Part shown: positions 1 through 10,329 of the stretch, piece by piece
How positions within the stretch are numbered: position 1 is the stretch's first letter
Layout: each line of letters opens with the position of its first letter
Notes under the pieces: model-generated
Told to the model about the DNA's origin: nothing
Database searches by the model: none
The model's input: the letters and a program-made list of their open reading frames with translations, nothing else
NCBI RefSeq assembly: GCF_001936625.1
Contig: NZ_MSDU01000005.1
Location: 1-64,000 of the forward strand
DNA: 64,000 nt
DNA from: Domibacillus antri
Lineage (GTDB): Bacteria; Bacillota; Bacilli; Bacillales; Domibacillaceae
Direction of reading: 5' to 3'
Translations under genes and position numbers: made by a program

Positions 1-16
1 CCGTCCTGAGCCACCA
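1..16 (+). tRNA. tRNA-Phe, 3' fragment
   Basis: The first 16 bases end in an acceptor strand CTGAGCC followed by A and an encoded CCA, which matches the 3' end of Bacillus tRNA-Phe. The anticodon lies outside the window, so the identity is inferred from the acceptor stem only. Confidence 0.6.
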
Positions 17-19
17 TTT

Positions 20-95
<76 letters not shown>

Positions 96-122
96 CGTTT
101 TTTAAAAGCAATTTTATATTGC

Positions 123-206
123 GGAGGGGTAGCGAAGTGGCTAAACGCGGCGGACTGTAAATCCGCTCCTTCGGGTTCGGCAGTTCGAATCTGCCCCCCT
201 CCACCA
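123..206 (+). tRNA. tRNA-Tyr (anticodon GTA)
   Basis: An 84-nt class II tRNA with a long variable arm, acceptor GGAGGGG/CCCCTCC, anticodon GTA and an encoded CCA. Confidence 0.97.
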
Positions 207-211
207 TTTAC

Positions 212-285
212 AGGGGCATAGTTTAACGGTAGAACAGAGGTCTCCAAAACCTCCAGTGTGGGTTCGATTCCTACTGCCCCTGCCA
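212..285 (+). tRNA. tRNA-Trp (anticodon CCA)
   Basis: Acceptor AGGGGCA/TGCCCCT, anticodon CCA, discriminator G and an encoded CCA. Only 5 nt separate it from tRNA-Tyr. Confidence 0.97.
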
Positions 286-300
286 ATCGAAAACTATTAT

Positions 301-377
301 GGCGGTCGTGGCGAAGTGGTTAACGCATCGGATTGTGGCTCCGACACTCGTGGGTTCGATTCCCATCGATCGCCCCA
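301..377 (+). tRNA. tRNA-His (anticodon GTG)
   Basis: Acceptor GCGGTCG/CGATCGC with the extra G at -1 facing the C discriminator, as expected for tRNA-His. Anticodon GTG and an encoded CCA are present. Confidence 0.97.
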
Positions 378-383
378 TATTTT

Positions 384-458
384 TGGGCTATAGCCAAGCG
401 GTAAGGCAACGGACTTTGACTCCGTCATGCGCTGGTTCGAATCCAGCTAGCCCAGCCA
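384..458 (+). tRNA. tRNA-Gln (anticodon TTG)
   Basis: Acceptor TGGGCTA/TAGCCCA, anticodon TTG, discriminator G and an encoded CCA. Confidence 0.97.
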
Positions 459-462
459 TTTT

Positions 463-537
463 GCGGAAGTAGTTCAGTGGTAGAACATCACCTTGCCAAG
501 GTGGGGGTCGCGGGTTCGAATCCCGTCTTCCGCTCCA
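463..537 (+). tRNA. tRNA-Gly (anticodon GCC)
   Basis: Acceptor GCGGAAG/CTTCCGC, anticodon GCC, T-arm GGGTTCGAATCC and an encoded CCA. Confidence 0.97.
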
Positions 538-545
538 TATAATAA

Positions 546-619
546 GGCGGCATAGCCAAGTGGTAAGGCCAAGGTCTGCAAAACCTTTACCACCGGTTCG
601 AGTCCGGTTGCCGCCTCCA
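546..619 (+). tRNA. tRNA-Cys (anticodon GCA)
   Basis: Acceptor GGCGGCA/TGCCGCC, anticodon GCA, T-arm and an encoded CCA. Confidence 0.97.
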
Positions 620-627
620 TAAAAATT

Positions 628-711
628 GCCGGCGTGGCGGAATTGGCAGACGCGCTGGACTCAAAATCCAGTTCCTTCACGGGAGTGCCGGTTCGACCCC
701 GGCCGCCGGTA
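628..711 (+). tRNA. tRNA-Leu (anticodon CAA)
   Basis: Class II tRNA with long variable arm, acceptor GCCGGCG/CGCCGGT and anticodon CAA. It is the only tRNA of the cluster without an encoded CCA, so its 3' end must be completed by tRNA nucleotidyltransferase. It is the last gene of the cluster. Confidence 0.95.
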
Positions 712-733
712 TAAACGGCGTTTAGTACGCATC

Positions 734-768
734 AAAAAGAGCTTCTACATCTTGTAGAAGCTCTTTTT
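734..768 (+). terminator. Terminator of the tRNA cluster
   Basis: A stem AAAAAGAGCTTCTACA and its complement enclose a short loop and end in a T run. It lies directly after tRNA-Leu. Confidence 0.9.
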
Positions 769-846
769 GTATGCAATATTTCACTTTTCAATAATAATCG
801 TGATAACATAAAAGAAATACATAATATTTGAGAGGACGGTATATGA

Positions 847-1563
847 ATGAAAATCGCGTTTATTTCAGATATTCATGGCAATGCGGTTGCACTGGATTCT
901 GTATTGAAAGACATTGAACGAAAAGAAGTTGATGAAATTTATGTGCTTGGGGACATTTGTTATCGTGGTCCGGAACCGAAGAGGTCTTTGCAGCTGGTAC
1001 AAGGATTGAATACTAATGTCATCAAAGGAAATGCAGATGAGTGGGTCGTGCGAGGTATTCAAAAGGGAGAAGTACCGGATTCCGTACTTGAAATGATGAA
1101 CAACGAGCGTGATTGGATTGCGTCACATTTAGAAAAAGATGATATCGATTATTTACATGAGCTTCCGACAGAATTACATTTTGAAGCAGCAGGTCTGTCT
1201 ATTAATGTTTTTCATGCAACGCCTGATAGTTTATTTGAGGTCGTGCTTCCAGGGGAATCGGATGAAGTGCTCAAGACAAACCTGATGTCGTCTACCGATT
1301 CGGATGTGTATGTATATGCCCATATTCATAAGCCGTATATCCGCACGATTAACGGGAAAATTTTGATTAATATCGGAAGTGTAGGGCTTCCGTTTGATGG
1401 TATGAAAAAATCGTCATACGCTATCGTCGAAATTGAAGACAATCGAGTCAGTACGTCAATTGAACGTGTTGAATATAATGTGGAGAGAGTGGTTAAGCAG
1501 TATGAGCAGTTAAAATATCCTAATCAAAATATGATTAATGTCATCCGCAATGCGCGCATATAG
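847..1563 (+). CDS. Calcineurin-like metallophosphoesterase
   Basis: A 238-aa protein of the metallophosphoesterase superfamily. The metal-binding signatures are visible in order: DIHGN near residue 8, GDICYRGPEP near 36, GNADEW near 61, an HATP segment near 123 and AHIHKP near 157. These ligate a dinuclear metal centre for phosphodiester or phosphomonoester hydrolysis. The substrate cannot be told from sequence; relatives include YfcE- and Ap4A-hydrolase-like enzymes. It starts at ATG 847 with AGAGG about 12 nt upstream. The gene is monocistronic, between the tRNA terminator and its own hairpin at 1569. Confidence 0.85.
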   Translation: MKIAFISDIHGNAVALDSVLKDIERKEVDEIYVLGDICYRGPEPKRSLQLVQGLNTNVIKGNADEWVVRGIQKGEVPDSVLEMMNNERDWIASHLEKDDIDYLHELPTELHFEAAGLSINVFHATPDSLFEVVLPGESDEVLKTNLMSSTDSDVYVYAHIHKPYIRTINGKILINIGSVGLPFDGMKKSSYAIVEIEDNRVSTSIERVEYNVERVVKQYEQLKYPNQNMINVIRNARI

Positions 1564-1568
1564 AATTA

Positions 1569-1601
1569 AACAACCCCTTCTGGCCGCCGGAAGGGGTTGT
1601 T
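1569..1601 (+). terminator. Hairpin terminator after phosphoesterase gene
   Basis: A perfect 12-bp stem (AACAACCCCTTC and complement) with a 9-nt loop. The following T run is short, so termination may be incomplete. Confidence 0.7.
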
Positions 1602-1677
1602 CCACAGAGAGAAGACCCAGGATCCATCCTAAAAAGGTGTAAGAATCAAACGATTCATATAAAAAGAGAAAAATAAC

Positions 1678-1706
1678 TTTACAGAATGTTTTGTCTATGA
1701 TAAAGT
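1678..1706 (+). promoter_or_regulatory. Promoter of the thiC riboswitch transcript
   Basis: TTTACA, 17 bp, TAAAGT lies about 25 bp before the TPP aptamer, in the right place for a SigA promoter. Confidence 0.6.
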
Positions 1707-1730
1707 GTAACCAGTTTCATATTGATATCT

Positions 1731-1833
1731 GCTGGGGGTGTCCGTTAGCCGGACTGAGAGAAGAGCGCGCTTGTAAGGCTCTTTAACCCTTCGAACCTGA
1801 TCTGGTTGATACCAGCGTAGGGAAGTAGGGAGA
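1731..1833 (+). promoter_or_regulatory. TPP riboswitch (THI box)
   Basis: The conserved thi-box elements are present: a G-rich 5' strand, CTGAGAG in the pyrimidine-sensing arm near 1754, and ACCCTTCGAACCTGATCTGG near 1786, followed by ATACCAGCGTAGGGAAG. Thiamine pyrophosphate binding is expected to favour the downstream terminator and shut off thiC. Confidence 0.97.
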
Positions 1834-1865
1834 GACGGCTTATAAGTCGTTAACCACACTATTTC

Positions 1866-1906
1866 ACGGGTTCTTTTAAATTATTAAAAGAACCCGTTTT
1901 TATTTT
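1866..1906 (+). terminator. Riboswitch-controlled attenuator upstream of thiC
   Basis: A 14-bp perfect stem (ACGGGTTCTTTTAA and complement) with a 4-nt loop runs into a T-rich tract 52 bp before the thiC start. This is the expression platform of the TPP riboswitch. Confidence 0.9.
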
Positions 1907-1943
1907 CCAAAGTTGTGTGCTTCCAGATCGGTTCGGCTATTAA

Positions 1944-3710
<1,767 letters not shown>

Positions 3711-3798
3711 TGCACATTGTTCGACTTTTCAGATCTATTGTGAAATAATGTTAAGTACCCCTGTGTGGGATTTTCACTGATTCTGGAGGGAAGACGAT

Positions 3799-4302
3799 AT
3801 GCTTTCTGAACACCTGAAGCAAAATGAGCAGTACCGAAATGAATTGCTTGAGGCAGTGGATGGACTGACGGATGATAAATTAAACAAACGTCCTGACAGC
3901 GACAGCTGGACGATTATGCAAGTACTCGACCATTTGTATTTAATGGAACAGGGTATCACGAAAGCGATCGCTTCGGAGCTGAAAAACCCGGACAGCAAAA
4001 AAGCGGAACCGAAGCCAATTGAAAAAACAACCGACCGCTCTTACAAAAAAGATGCGCCTGAATTTGCCAAACCTCCGTATGATTACCGGACGCTCCAGCA
4101 AATGAAAGATCGTCTGTACATTTCACGCGATCAGCTTTTACGGCTGCTTGAACAGACAGATGAAGAAACATTAAACAATAAATCATATCCGCATTCGTCT
4201 TTCGGACCAATGCCGCTCAGCCAGTGGGTGCCGTTTATCGGTCTACATGAAAAAAGGCATCTGCTGCAAATTGAAGAAATAAAAGAACGATTAAACAAGT
4301 AA
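3799..4302 (+). CDS. DinB-family protein
   Basis: A 167-aa protein with the four-helix-bundle pattern of the DinB/YfiT-like metalloenzyme fold. A His in LDHLYLMEQG near residue 37 and the HEKRHLLQ motif near residue 152 fit the usual three-His metal site. Members act as putative thiol-dependent S-transferases or related hydrolases, and the substrate is unknown. It starts at ATG 3799 after TGGAGGG. It lies between thiC and queG on the same strand with no clear functional link. Confidence 0.8.
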   Translation: MLSEHLKQNEQYRNELLEAVDGLTDDKLNKRPDSDSWTIMQVLDHLYLMEQGITKAIASELKNPDSKKAEPKPIEKTTDRSYKKDAPEFAKPPYDYRTLQQMKDRLYISRDQLLRLLEQTDEETLNNKSYPHSSFGPMPLSQWVPFIGLHEKRHLLQIEEIKERLNK

Positions 4303-4346
4303 GCGGGTCAACCGTTTGCTTGTTTTTTCTGTGAAGAGGTGAAAAA

Positions 4347-5483
4347 ATGTATCGGCAATTAAAACAGGAACTGATCGACTACAGCAAAGAAATCGGCATT
4401 GATAAAATCGGGTTCGCTGCAGCCGATCCATTTTTGGAATTAAAGGAAAAACTAATTCAGCATCAAGAACTTGGCTACGCGTCAGGATTTGAAGAAAAAG
4501 ACATTGAAAAGCGTGTAAATCCAGCGCTTCTTCTCGATCAGCCGCGTTCAATCATTGCCATTGCCCTGGCGTATCCATCGAAACTTGAAAAAGCGCCAAA
4601 AGGAAAAAAAGGCGAGCGGAGGGGATTGTTTTGCAGGGCTTCATGGGGTGAAGATTATCACTCTGTTCTGCGCAGAAAACTGGCAATGCTGGAGGCTTTT
4701 TTGCAAGAAAAACTGCCGGATGTGCGTTTTAAATCAATGGTCGATACTGGCGAGCTGTCCGATAGGGCTGTAGCAGAACGTGCGGGGATTGGATGGAGCG
4801 CTAAAAATTGTGCGATCATTACACCGGAATTCGGGTCATACGTGTATCTCGGTGAGATGATTACGAACGTGCCATTTGAGCCGGATACACCGATAGAGAA
4901 CCAGTGCGGCAGCTGTACAAAATGCATCGATGCGTGTCCGACAAGTGCACTTGTTCAGGGGGGGCAGCTGAATGCGCAGCGCTGTATCGCGTATTTAACG
5001 CAGACAAAAGACTTTCTGCCGGAGGAGTTCCGCAAACATCTCGGCAACCGTTTATATGGCTGTGATACGTGCCAGACTGTTTGCCCGGAGAATAAAGGAA
5101 AGCATGTGCTTAAACATGCAGAAATGACACCGGAGCCGGAACAGGTGAAGCCGCTGCTGGAACCATTGTTATCCATCAGCAACAAAGAATTTAAACAACG
5201 ATTCGGGTCCATGTCCGGCTCGTGGCGCGGCAAAAAGCCGATTCAGCGCAATGCGATTATTGCACTTGCTCACTTTAAAGAAGAATCATCTCTTCCATCG
5301 CTTGTTCAAGTATTGAATGATGATCCGCGCCCGGTTCTCAGAGGAACCGCCGCCTATGCAATCGGCCAGATTGGAGGAGCAGAGGCAAAACAGGCGCTGA
5401 ACTTGGCGCTTTCACAAGAAAAAGAAGAGGACGTTCTTTTTGAAATTGAACGTGCGATTCAAACGGTTCATTCCATGTTATAA
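4347..5483 (+). CDS. queG: Epoxyqueuosine reductase QueG
   Basis: QueG carries out the last step of queuosine synthesis: cobalamin- and Fe-S-dependent reduction of epoxyqueuosine in tRNA to queuosine. The 378-aa protein has the catalytic Asp in VDTGEL near residue 134. It has two 4Fe-4S motifs, C187/C190/C193/C197 and C239/C242/C246, and a C-terminal HEAT-like repeat region (about 295-370) found in many QueG. ATG 4347 is preceded by AGAGGTG. It is followed 28 bp later by trmL, another tRNA wobble-position modifier. The upstream queuosine genes queC, queD and queE lie 50 kb away in this window. Confidence 0.95.
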   Translation: MYRQLKQELIDYSKEIGIDKIGFAAADPFLELKEKLIQHQELGYASGFEEKDIEKRVNPALLLDQPRSIIAIALAYPSKLEKAPKGKKGERRGLFCRASWGEDYHSVLRRKLAMLEAFLQEKLPDVRFKSMVDTGELSDRAVAERAGIGWSAKNCAIITPEFGSYVYLGEMITNVPFEPDTPIENQCGSCTKCIDACPTSALVQGGQLNAQRCIAYLTQTKDFLPEEFRKHLGNRLYGCDTCQTVCPENKGKHVLKHAEMTPEPEQVKPLLEPLLSISNKEFKQRFGSMSGSWRGKKPIQRNAIIALAHFKEESSLPSLVQVLNDDPRPVLRGTAAYAIGQIGGAEAKQALNLALSQEKEEDVLFEIERAIQTVHSML

Positions 5484-5510
5484 TGGTGTTTTGAAAAGGA
5501 GTGAAGGTTT

Positions 5511-5984
5511 GTGGCTGTTCATGTGGTGTTATATCAGCCGGAGATTCCGGCAAATACGGGGAATATTGCACGGACGTGCGCTGCGACGGGGGCACCGCTT
5601 CATTTAATCCGGCCTCTTGGATTTTCGACAGATGATAAAATGTTAAAGCGCGCCGGTCTTGATTACTGGGAATTCGTGAATATTACGTATTATGATTCAC
5701 TTGATGATTTTTTTGAAAAAAATAAAGACGGCAATATGTTTTATTTGTCGAAGTTCGGCGTGCAGGATCATGCAAAATTTGATTACAGCGACCCGGACCA
5801 GGATTATTATTTTATGTTCGGCAAAGAGACGACCGGCTTGCCGAAAGATCTTATTCAGGAAAACATTGACCGCTGCCTGCGCGTGCCGATGAACGACAAT
5901 GTGCGCTCGCTTAATTTGTCCAATACTGCGGCGATTCTTGTGTATGAAGCGCTGCGGCAGCAAGGGTTTCCAGGACTTCATTAA
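5511..5984 (+). CDS. trmL: tRNA (cytidine/uridine-34 2'-O)-methyltransferase TrmL
   Basis: A 157-aa SPOUT-class methyltransferase that 2'-O-methylates the wobble base of tRNA-Leu isoacceptors. The N-terminal QPEIPANTGNIARTC motif, FGKETTGLP near residue 103 and the C-terminal MNDNVRSLNLSNTAAI knot motif are all present. It starts at GTG 5511, 8 nt after AAAGGAG. Likely co-transcribed with queG and closed by the hairpin at 5983. Confidence 0.95.
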   Translation: MAVHVVLYQPEIPANTGNIARTCAATGAPLHLIRPLGFSTDDKMLKRAGLDYWEFVNITYYDSLDDFFEKNKDGNMFYLSKFGVQDHAKFDYSDPDQDYYFMFGKETTGLPKDLIQENIDRCLRVPMNDNVRSLNLSNTAAILVYEALRQQGFPGLH

Positions 5985-6019
5985 AAAGGCTGTACCGATT
6001 TATTCGGTACAGCCTTTTT
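5983..6019 (+). terminator. Terminator after trmL
   Basis: A stem of about 16 bp (AAAAAGGCTGTACCGA and complement) followed by a T run. On the other strand it also ends the small gene at 6027-6116. Confidence 0.93.
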
Positions 6020-6026
6020 GTTGTTT

Positions 6027-6116
6027 TTATTTTGTGCCTGGCTTATCGTTATAGCCCGCTGTGAAAATCGCTGCTAAAAACGCCGCACAAACAGCAAGAA
6101 CACCTAATAGTCTCAT
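6027..6116 (-). CDS. Small hydrophobic protein, 29 aa
   Basis: A 29-aa open frame begins MRLLGVLAVCAAFLAAIFTA and ends in a short polar tail (GYNDKPGTK). It forms one N-terminal membrane or signal-like segment. GGAAGGAG lies about 10 nt upstream of the ATG, with a near-consensus promoter further upstream and a terminator just after the stop. This full expression cassette makes it a probable real gene. I do not recognise the family. Confidence 0.6.
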   Translation of the reverse strand: MRLLGVLAVCAAFLAAIFTAGYNDKPGTK

Positions 6117-6161
6117 GAATTCATGCTCCTTCCTTCAACGTGAAAGTACATATCTTCATCC

Positions 6162-6190
6162 ATTATAACGGAAATAAACAACATTGTGAA
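6162..6190 (-). promoter_or_regulatory. Promoter of the 29-aa small gene
   Basis: Read on the minus strand: TTCACA, 17 bp, TATAAT, ending about 45 nt before the small gene's start. Confidence 0.7.
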
Positions 6191-6225
6191 CGCTTCTTTT
6201 TTTCGAAATCGTGACAGCGGATTTT

Positions 6226-6254
6226 TCATAAATAGAGAGTTGTCTGCATAAAAT
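6226..6254 (+). promoter_or_regulatory. Possible SigE-type promoter of prkA
   Basis: TCATAAAT, 13 bp, CATAAAAT resembles the mother-cell SigE consensus (ATA-type -35, CATACAAT-type -10). B. subtilis prkA is known to be SigE dependent; the match here is by eye only. Confidence 0.4.
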
Positions 6255-6297
6255 CCGGTAAATACGCCCATTGTGAGCGGAGCGGAGGGAGCTATTT

Positions 6298-8181
6298 ATG
6301 ACGATATTAGATAAAATTCAATCGTGCCGTGCTGAAGAAGAAAAGCTGCGCTGGGAAGGGACATTTCGGGAGTATTTAGATTTATTGAAAAAACATCCGC
6401 ATATTGCGATGCCGGCGCATGCTCGTATACATGAAATGATCCGGTCGGCCGGTGTTGAGAAGGATCAATATTCGTTTTTCAGCGGCGAATTATTCGGACT
6501 GGATGAAGCGATCAAACGGCTTGTCGAGGAATATTTTCATCCGGCAGCGAAAAAGCTGGATGTACGAAAACGGATTTTGCTGTTAATGGGGCCAGTCGGC
6601 GGCGGGAAATCGACCATTGTGTCAATGCTGAAGCGCGGATTGGAACAATTTACCCGGACGGATGCCGGCGCGGTTTATGCGATAAAACATTGCCAGATGG
6701 CAGAAGACCCGCTTCATTTAATTCCACGTGAATTGCGCGATGAATTTTTTGACGAATACGGGATACGCATTGAAGGGTCATTGTCACCGCTTAATTCGTT
6801 CAGGCTGGAGCATGAATTTGGCGGCCGGATTGAGGATGTGCCGGTGGAACGCATCTTTTTCTCGGAAGACCGGCGCAGAGGGATCGGTACGTTTAGTCCA
6901 TCTGATCCGAAATCACAGGACATTGCCGATTTGACCGGCAGCATTGATTTCTCAACCATTGCGGAGTTCGGTTCGGAATCTGATCCGCGGGCGTATCGGT
7001 TTGACGGTGAATTAAATATTGCAAACAGAGGGCTGATGGAGTTTCAGGAGATGTTGAAATGCGATGAAAAGTTTTTATGGCATCTGCTGTCACTCACTCA
7101 GGAAGGCAATTTTAAAGCTGGCCGGTTTGCCCTTATTTCGGCGGACGAAATGATTATCGCTCATACGAACGAAACGGAATATCGATCGTTTATTGCGGAT
7201 AAAAAGAATGAAGCCCTTCACTCGCGGATGATTGTCATGCCGGTTCCGTACAATTTAAAAGTATCGGAAGAGGAAAAAATTTATGAGAAAATGGTGCATG
7301 AAAGTGAAGCTGCGGACGTTCATTTTGCGCCGCATACATTCCGCACGGCGGCGATGTTTACGATTTTAACTCGATTAAAAGAGTCGAGCCGTTCGAATAT
7401 TGATTTAGTCATGAAAATGAAGCTTTATGATGGTGCGGCAGTGGAAGGGTTGACAGGGCTTGATGCGGCAGAGCTGAGAAAAGAGCATCTGGATGAAGGA
7501 ATGGACGGCATTGATCCCCGTTATGTCATGAATCGGATTTCTGCAGCGATTATAAAGAAAGGGACGAATTCGATCAATGCACTGGATGTGCTTCGCTCGC
7601 TGAAAGACGGACTCGACAGCCACCCGTCCATTTCACAAGAAATACGGGCAAAATATTTGCAGTTTATTTCTGAAGCGCGGAAGCAATACGATGAAACGGC
7701 GAAAAAAGAAGTTCAGAGAGCGTTTGTGTATTCGTATGAAGAATCTGCGCGGGCGATGATGGACAATTATCTCGATAATGTCGAAGCGTATTGCAACAAA
7801 ACGAAGCTAAACGACCCGCTGACGGGTGAAGAAATGAATCCGGATGAGCGGCTTATGCGGTCAATAGAAGAGCAGATTGGCATTTCGGAAAATGCGAAAA
7901 AGTCGTTCCGTGAAGAAATGCTGATCCGTATTTCAGCCTATGCGCGTAAAGGGAAGAAGTTTGACTACAGGGAGCATGACCGTCTGCGGGAAGCGATTCA
8001 GAAAAAGCTGTTTTCTGATTTGAAAGATGTGGTGAAGATTACGACATCTTCTGTTGCACCGGATGAGCAGCAGCTGAAAAAGATGAACGAAGTGACAGCA
8101 CGGCTTATTGATGAGTGCGGTTATAATTCTGTATCAGCGAATGAACTGCTTCGCTACGTCGGCGGTTTATTGAATCGATAG
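6298..8181 (+). CDS. prkA: Serine protein kinase / AAA protein PrkA
   Basis: PrkA is a sporulation-linked AAA+ protein described as a serine protein kinase and, in newer work, as a Lon-like ATP-dependent protease. The 627-aa protein matches the family length of about 631. Walker A GPVGGGKS is at residues 98-105, inside the PrkA AAA domain (about 20-385), followed by the C-terminal kinase-like domain. It starts at ATG 6298 after GGAGGGAG. Downstream yhbH is its usual partner, here separated by a small gene on the opposite strand. Confidence 0.95.
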   Translation: MTILDKIQSCRAEEEKLRWEGTFREYLDLLKKHPHIAMPAHARIHEMIRSAGVEKDQYSFFSGELFGLDEAIKRLVEEYFHPAAKKLDVRKRILLLMGPVGGGKSTIVSMLKRGLEQFTRTDAGAVYAIKHCQMAEDPLHLIPRELRDEFFDEYGIRIEGSLSPLNSFRLEHEFGGRIEDVPVERIFFSEDRRRGIGTFSPSDPKSQDIADLTGSIDFSTIAEFGSESDPRAYRFDGELNIANRGLMEFQEMLKCDEKFLWHLLSLTQEGNFKAGRFALISADEMIIAHTNETEYRSFIADKKNEALHSRMIVMPVPYNLKVSEEEKIYEKMVHESEAADVHFAPHTFRTAAMFTILTRLKESSRSNIDLVMKMKLYDGAAVEGLTGLDAAELRKEHLDEGMDGIDPRYVMNRISAAIIKKGTNSINALDVLRSLKDGLDSHPSISQEIRAKYLQFISEARKQYDETAKKEVQRAFVYSYEESARAMMDNYLDNVEAYCNKTKLNDPLTGEEMNPDERLMRSIEEQIGISENAKKSFREEMLIRISAYARKGKKFDYREHDRLREAIQKKLFSDLKDVVKITTSSVAPDEQQLKKMNEVTARLIDECGYNSVSANELLRYVGGLLNR

Positions 8182-8189
8182 CGAGAAAA

Positions 8190-8214
8190 AACCCGGTTGA
8201 ATGCGGACCGGGTT
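8190..8214 (+). terminator. Bidirectional hairpin between prkA and small gene
   Basis: AACCCGGT and its complement pair across a 9-nt loop, with A-rich sequence on the left and T-rich on the right. It can end prkA and the opposing small gene. Confidence 0.7.
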
Positions 8215-8386
8215 ATTGTTTTCCATCTATTTTCTTGTCATGTTGAACAGGGTCCGGCTGACGTTCATGCTGCTTCAATTCTTCATTCGTACGCTGGCGT
8301 TCCATTTGGCGTCCAAGCTGTTCCATATCTTCAAAATTTGTGACCATAGAATTGACAGGCTCTACTTCACGCTCTTTAAAATTCAT
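8213..8386 (-). CDS. Small hydrophilic protein, 57 aa
   Basis: A 57-aa frame starting MNFKEREVEPVNSMV and very rich in Glu, Gln, Asp, Lys and Arg, with no hydrophobic segment. It is probably helical. A strong GAGGTGA lies 8 nt before ATG. It lies in the gap between prkA and yhbH on the opposite strand, so it may also be sporulation linked, which is an inference from position only. Family not recognised. Confidence 0.65.
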   Translation of the reverse strand: MNFKEREVEPVNSMVTNFEDMEQLGRQMERQRTNEELKQHERQPDPVQHDKKIDGKQ

Positions 8387-8459
8387 GTTAAGTCACCTCA
8401 TGTTCATTTTTTGTAAGTATACCCTGTCATTTGAAAAATGAAACCGGGAGGACGAAGAA

Positions 8460-9590
8460 ATGGAGAAATTTTATCACATTTCTGAAGAAGACTGGTCCCT
8501 GCATCGAAAAGGCTTTGATGATCAAGAGCGGCACCGGCAAAAAGTAAAAGAAGCGATTAAAAAAAATTTGGCTGATATGGTGACGGAAGAGCAGATTATT
8601 ATGTCGGACGGAAAACGAATTGTGAAACTGCCGATCCGCTCATTGCAGGAATATCGAATTCGATACACAGAAGAGAAAAACCGTCATGCGGGGCAGGGAA
8701 AAGGGAACGTAGGGGATGCCATTGCAAGAGCGGGTGAGGATCAACAGGCGGCAGGTCAAGGGAAAAAAGCGGGGAATGTACGCGGCGAAGATTACTATGA
8801 AGCGGATGTCAGCATTGCGGAAATAGAAGAAGCATTATTTTCAGAGATGGAGCTGCCGCGCTTAGTCGAAAAGGAAAAGTCGACATCCTTTATTACAGAC
8901 TGGAAAATAAACGATATTCGTAAAACAGGTGTAACAGCACGGATTGATAAGAAAAAAACATTGCTGGCCGCGTTTAAACGGAATTCATTATCAGGGATTC
9001 AGGCTTTTTTCCCGGTGCTGCCGGAAGACAGGCGGTTTCGCTCATTTACGGAGGAAAAAACGCCGCAGTCAAAAGCCGTTATTTTTGCGATGATGGATAC
9101 GAGCGGAAGCATGGGACCTTTTGAAAAGTATATTGCCCGCAGCTTTTTCTTCTGGATGACCCGCTTTTTGAGGAAAAAATATACGACGGTTGAGATTGTG
9201 TTTATCGCTCATCATACTGAAGCAAAAATAGTGGAAGAAGATGACTTTTTTTCAAAAGGGGAAAGCGGCGGTACGATCTGCTCATCAGCCTATGCACTTG
9301 TTTTGGATTTAATAGAAAAAAAGTATTCATCGGAGCAATACAATATCTATCCTTTTCATTTTTCAGACGGCGATAATTTAGCTTCCGATAATCCGCAGTG
9401 CGTGACGCTGCTGCAGAAACTATTGCCCCATTGCCGCATGTTTGGCTATGGAGAGGTCAATCAGTACAATCGGACGACACCGCTCATGTCTGCTTTCCGA
9501 AAAATAAACGATCCGCTGTTTCGTTCATATGTCATCAAAAAGCGTGAAGAAGTATATCCCGCGCTGACGTATTTCTTCAAAGCGGAATAA
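8460..9590 (+). CDS. yhbH: Sporulation protein YhbH (DUF444)
   Basis: A 376-aa DUF444 protein. The C-terminal half has a von Willebrand A-like fold with the MIDAS-type DTSGSMG motif near residue 209. The N-terminal half is basic and ends in a Gly/Gln-rich linker at about 78-105. YhbH is required for efficient sporulation in Bacillus and works with PrkA in a conserved gene set; the biochemical role is unknown. ATG 8460 follows GGGAGGACGA. Confidence 0.92.
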   Translation: MEKFYHISEEDWSLHRKGFDDQERHRQKVKEAIKKNLADMVTEEQIIMSDGKRIVKLPIRSLQEYRIRYTEEKNRHAGQGKGNVGDAIARAGEDQQAAGQGKKAGNVRGEDYYEADVSIAEIEEALFSEMELPRLVEKEKSTSFITDWKINDIRKTGVTARIDKKKTLLAAFKRNSLSGIQAFFPVLPEDRRFRSFTEEKTPQSKAVIFAMMDTSGSMGPFEKYIARSFFFWMTRFLRKKYTTVEIVFIAHHTEAKIVEEDDFFSKGESGGTICSSAYALVLDLIEKKYSSEQYNIYPFHFSDGDNLASDNPQCVTLLQKLLPHCRMFGYGEVNQYNRTTPLMSAFRKINDPLFRSYVIKKREEVYPALTYFFKAE

Positions 9591-9648
9591 GAAAGCAGGG
9601 AATGATGATGAACTCACAAGGCGGTTCCTGCGTTAGGTACAAATAGAT

Positions 9649-9695
9649 AAAAAGCGGCGCAGTAACCTTTTTTAGGTTTAGTGTGCCGCTTTTTT
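9649..9695 (+). terminator. Bidirectional terminator between yhbH and yutG
   Basis: AAAAAGCGGC pairs with GCCGCTTTTT, and an inner ACCTTTTTTAGGT element lies between. The flanks are A-rich and T-rich, so it serves both converging genes. Confidence 0.88.
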
Positions 9696-9697
9696 CA

Positions 9698-10204
9698 TTA
9701 TTCCGTATGTGCTGCACGATGCGCAAGGCGGCTTGCCGCCGCCGCTGCAATGGCACCTACGATATCGTCTAAAAATGTATGCACCTGACCGGTTGATTTA
9801 TCATTTAAAAACTGCAAAATGCCTGGCTTTTGTTTATCGATGTAGCCATAGCTTGTTAGACCGATTGTGCCATATACGTTCACGATAGCTGTCGCGATTG
9901 TTTCGTCAAGGCCATATAGTCCTTCATCGGTCTTAATAATGGACAGAAGCGGTTCTTCCAGCATATTTTTCTCAGCAAGCATGTCTAGCTGTACACCGGT
10001 CAGCACGGCATTCTGAACTTCGCGTTTTCGGAGAACAGCTTCTACATGTTCAACCGCGTCTGCAAGCTCGAGCTCCGGATGATAAGGTTTTTGTAAATAA
10101 ATGACGAGTTCAGCGATGTCTTCTACTTTAACACCGCGTTCCGCAATCCACCGGCGCGCCGTTTTCTCTGACATGCTCATTACTGGTTTTTCTTCAATTG
10201 TCAT
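9698..10204 (-). CDS. yutG: Phosphatidylglycerophosphatase A family protein YutG
   Basis: A 168-aa protein of the PgpA family, which removes the terminal phosphate of phosphatidylglycerophosphate. The C-terminal region has FLDDIVGAIAAAAASRLAHR, containing the DD pair of the family active site. Unlike Gram-negative PgpA it has no clear set of membrane helices, typical of the short Bacillus YutG type, so enzymatic activity is inferred. It converges on yhbH and is divergent from the dehydrogenase gene. Confidence 0.85.
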   Translation of the reverse strand: MTIEEKPVMSMSEKTARRWIAERGVKVEDIAELVIYLQKPYHPELELADAVEHVEAVLRKREVQNAVLTGVQLDMLAEKNMLEEPLLSIIKTDEGLYGLDETIATAIVNVYGTIGLTSYGYIDKQKPGILQFLNDKSTGQVHTFLDDIVGAIAAAAASRLAHRAAHTE

Positions 10205-10329
10205 GGTTTCTCACACCTTTTTTCCATCAGTATATTCATGTATAGCATTATCATGCCCTTCTTAATTGTGACATACTCATACGGAAAATGGTACAATAAT
10301 TACGGAATAATCAGAAAAGAGGTGCGTAT

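Noticed and set aside
9608-9649. A 13-codon ATG ATG ATG frame after yhbH
   Set aside because: Too short, poor SD, and abuts the terminator.
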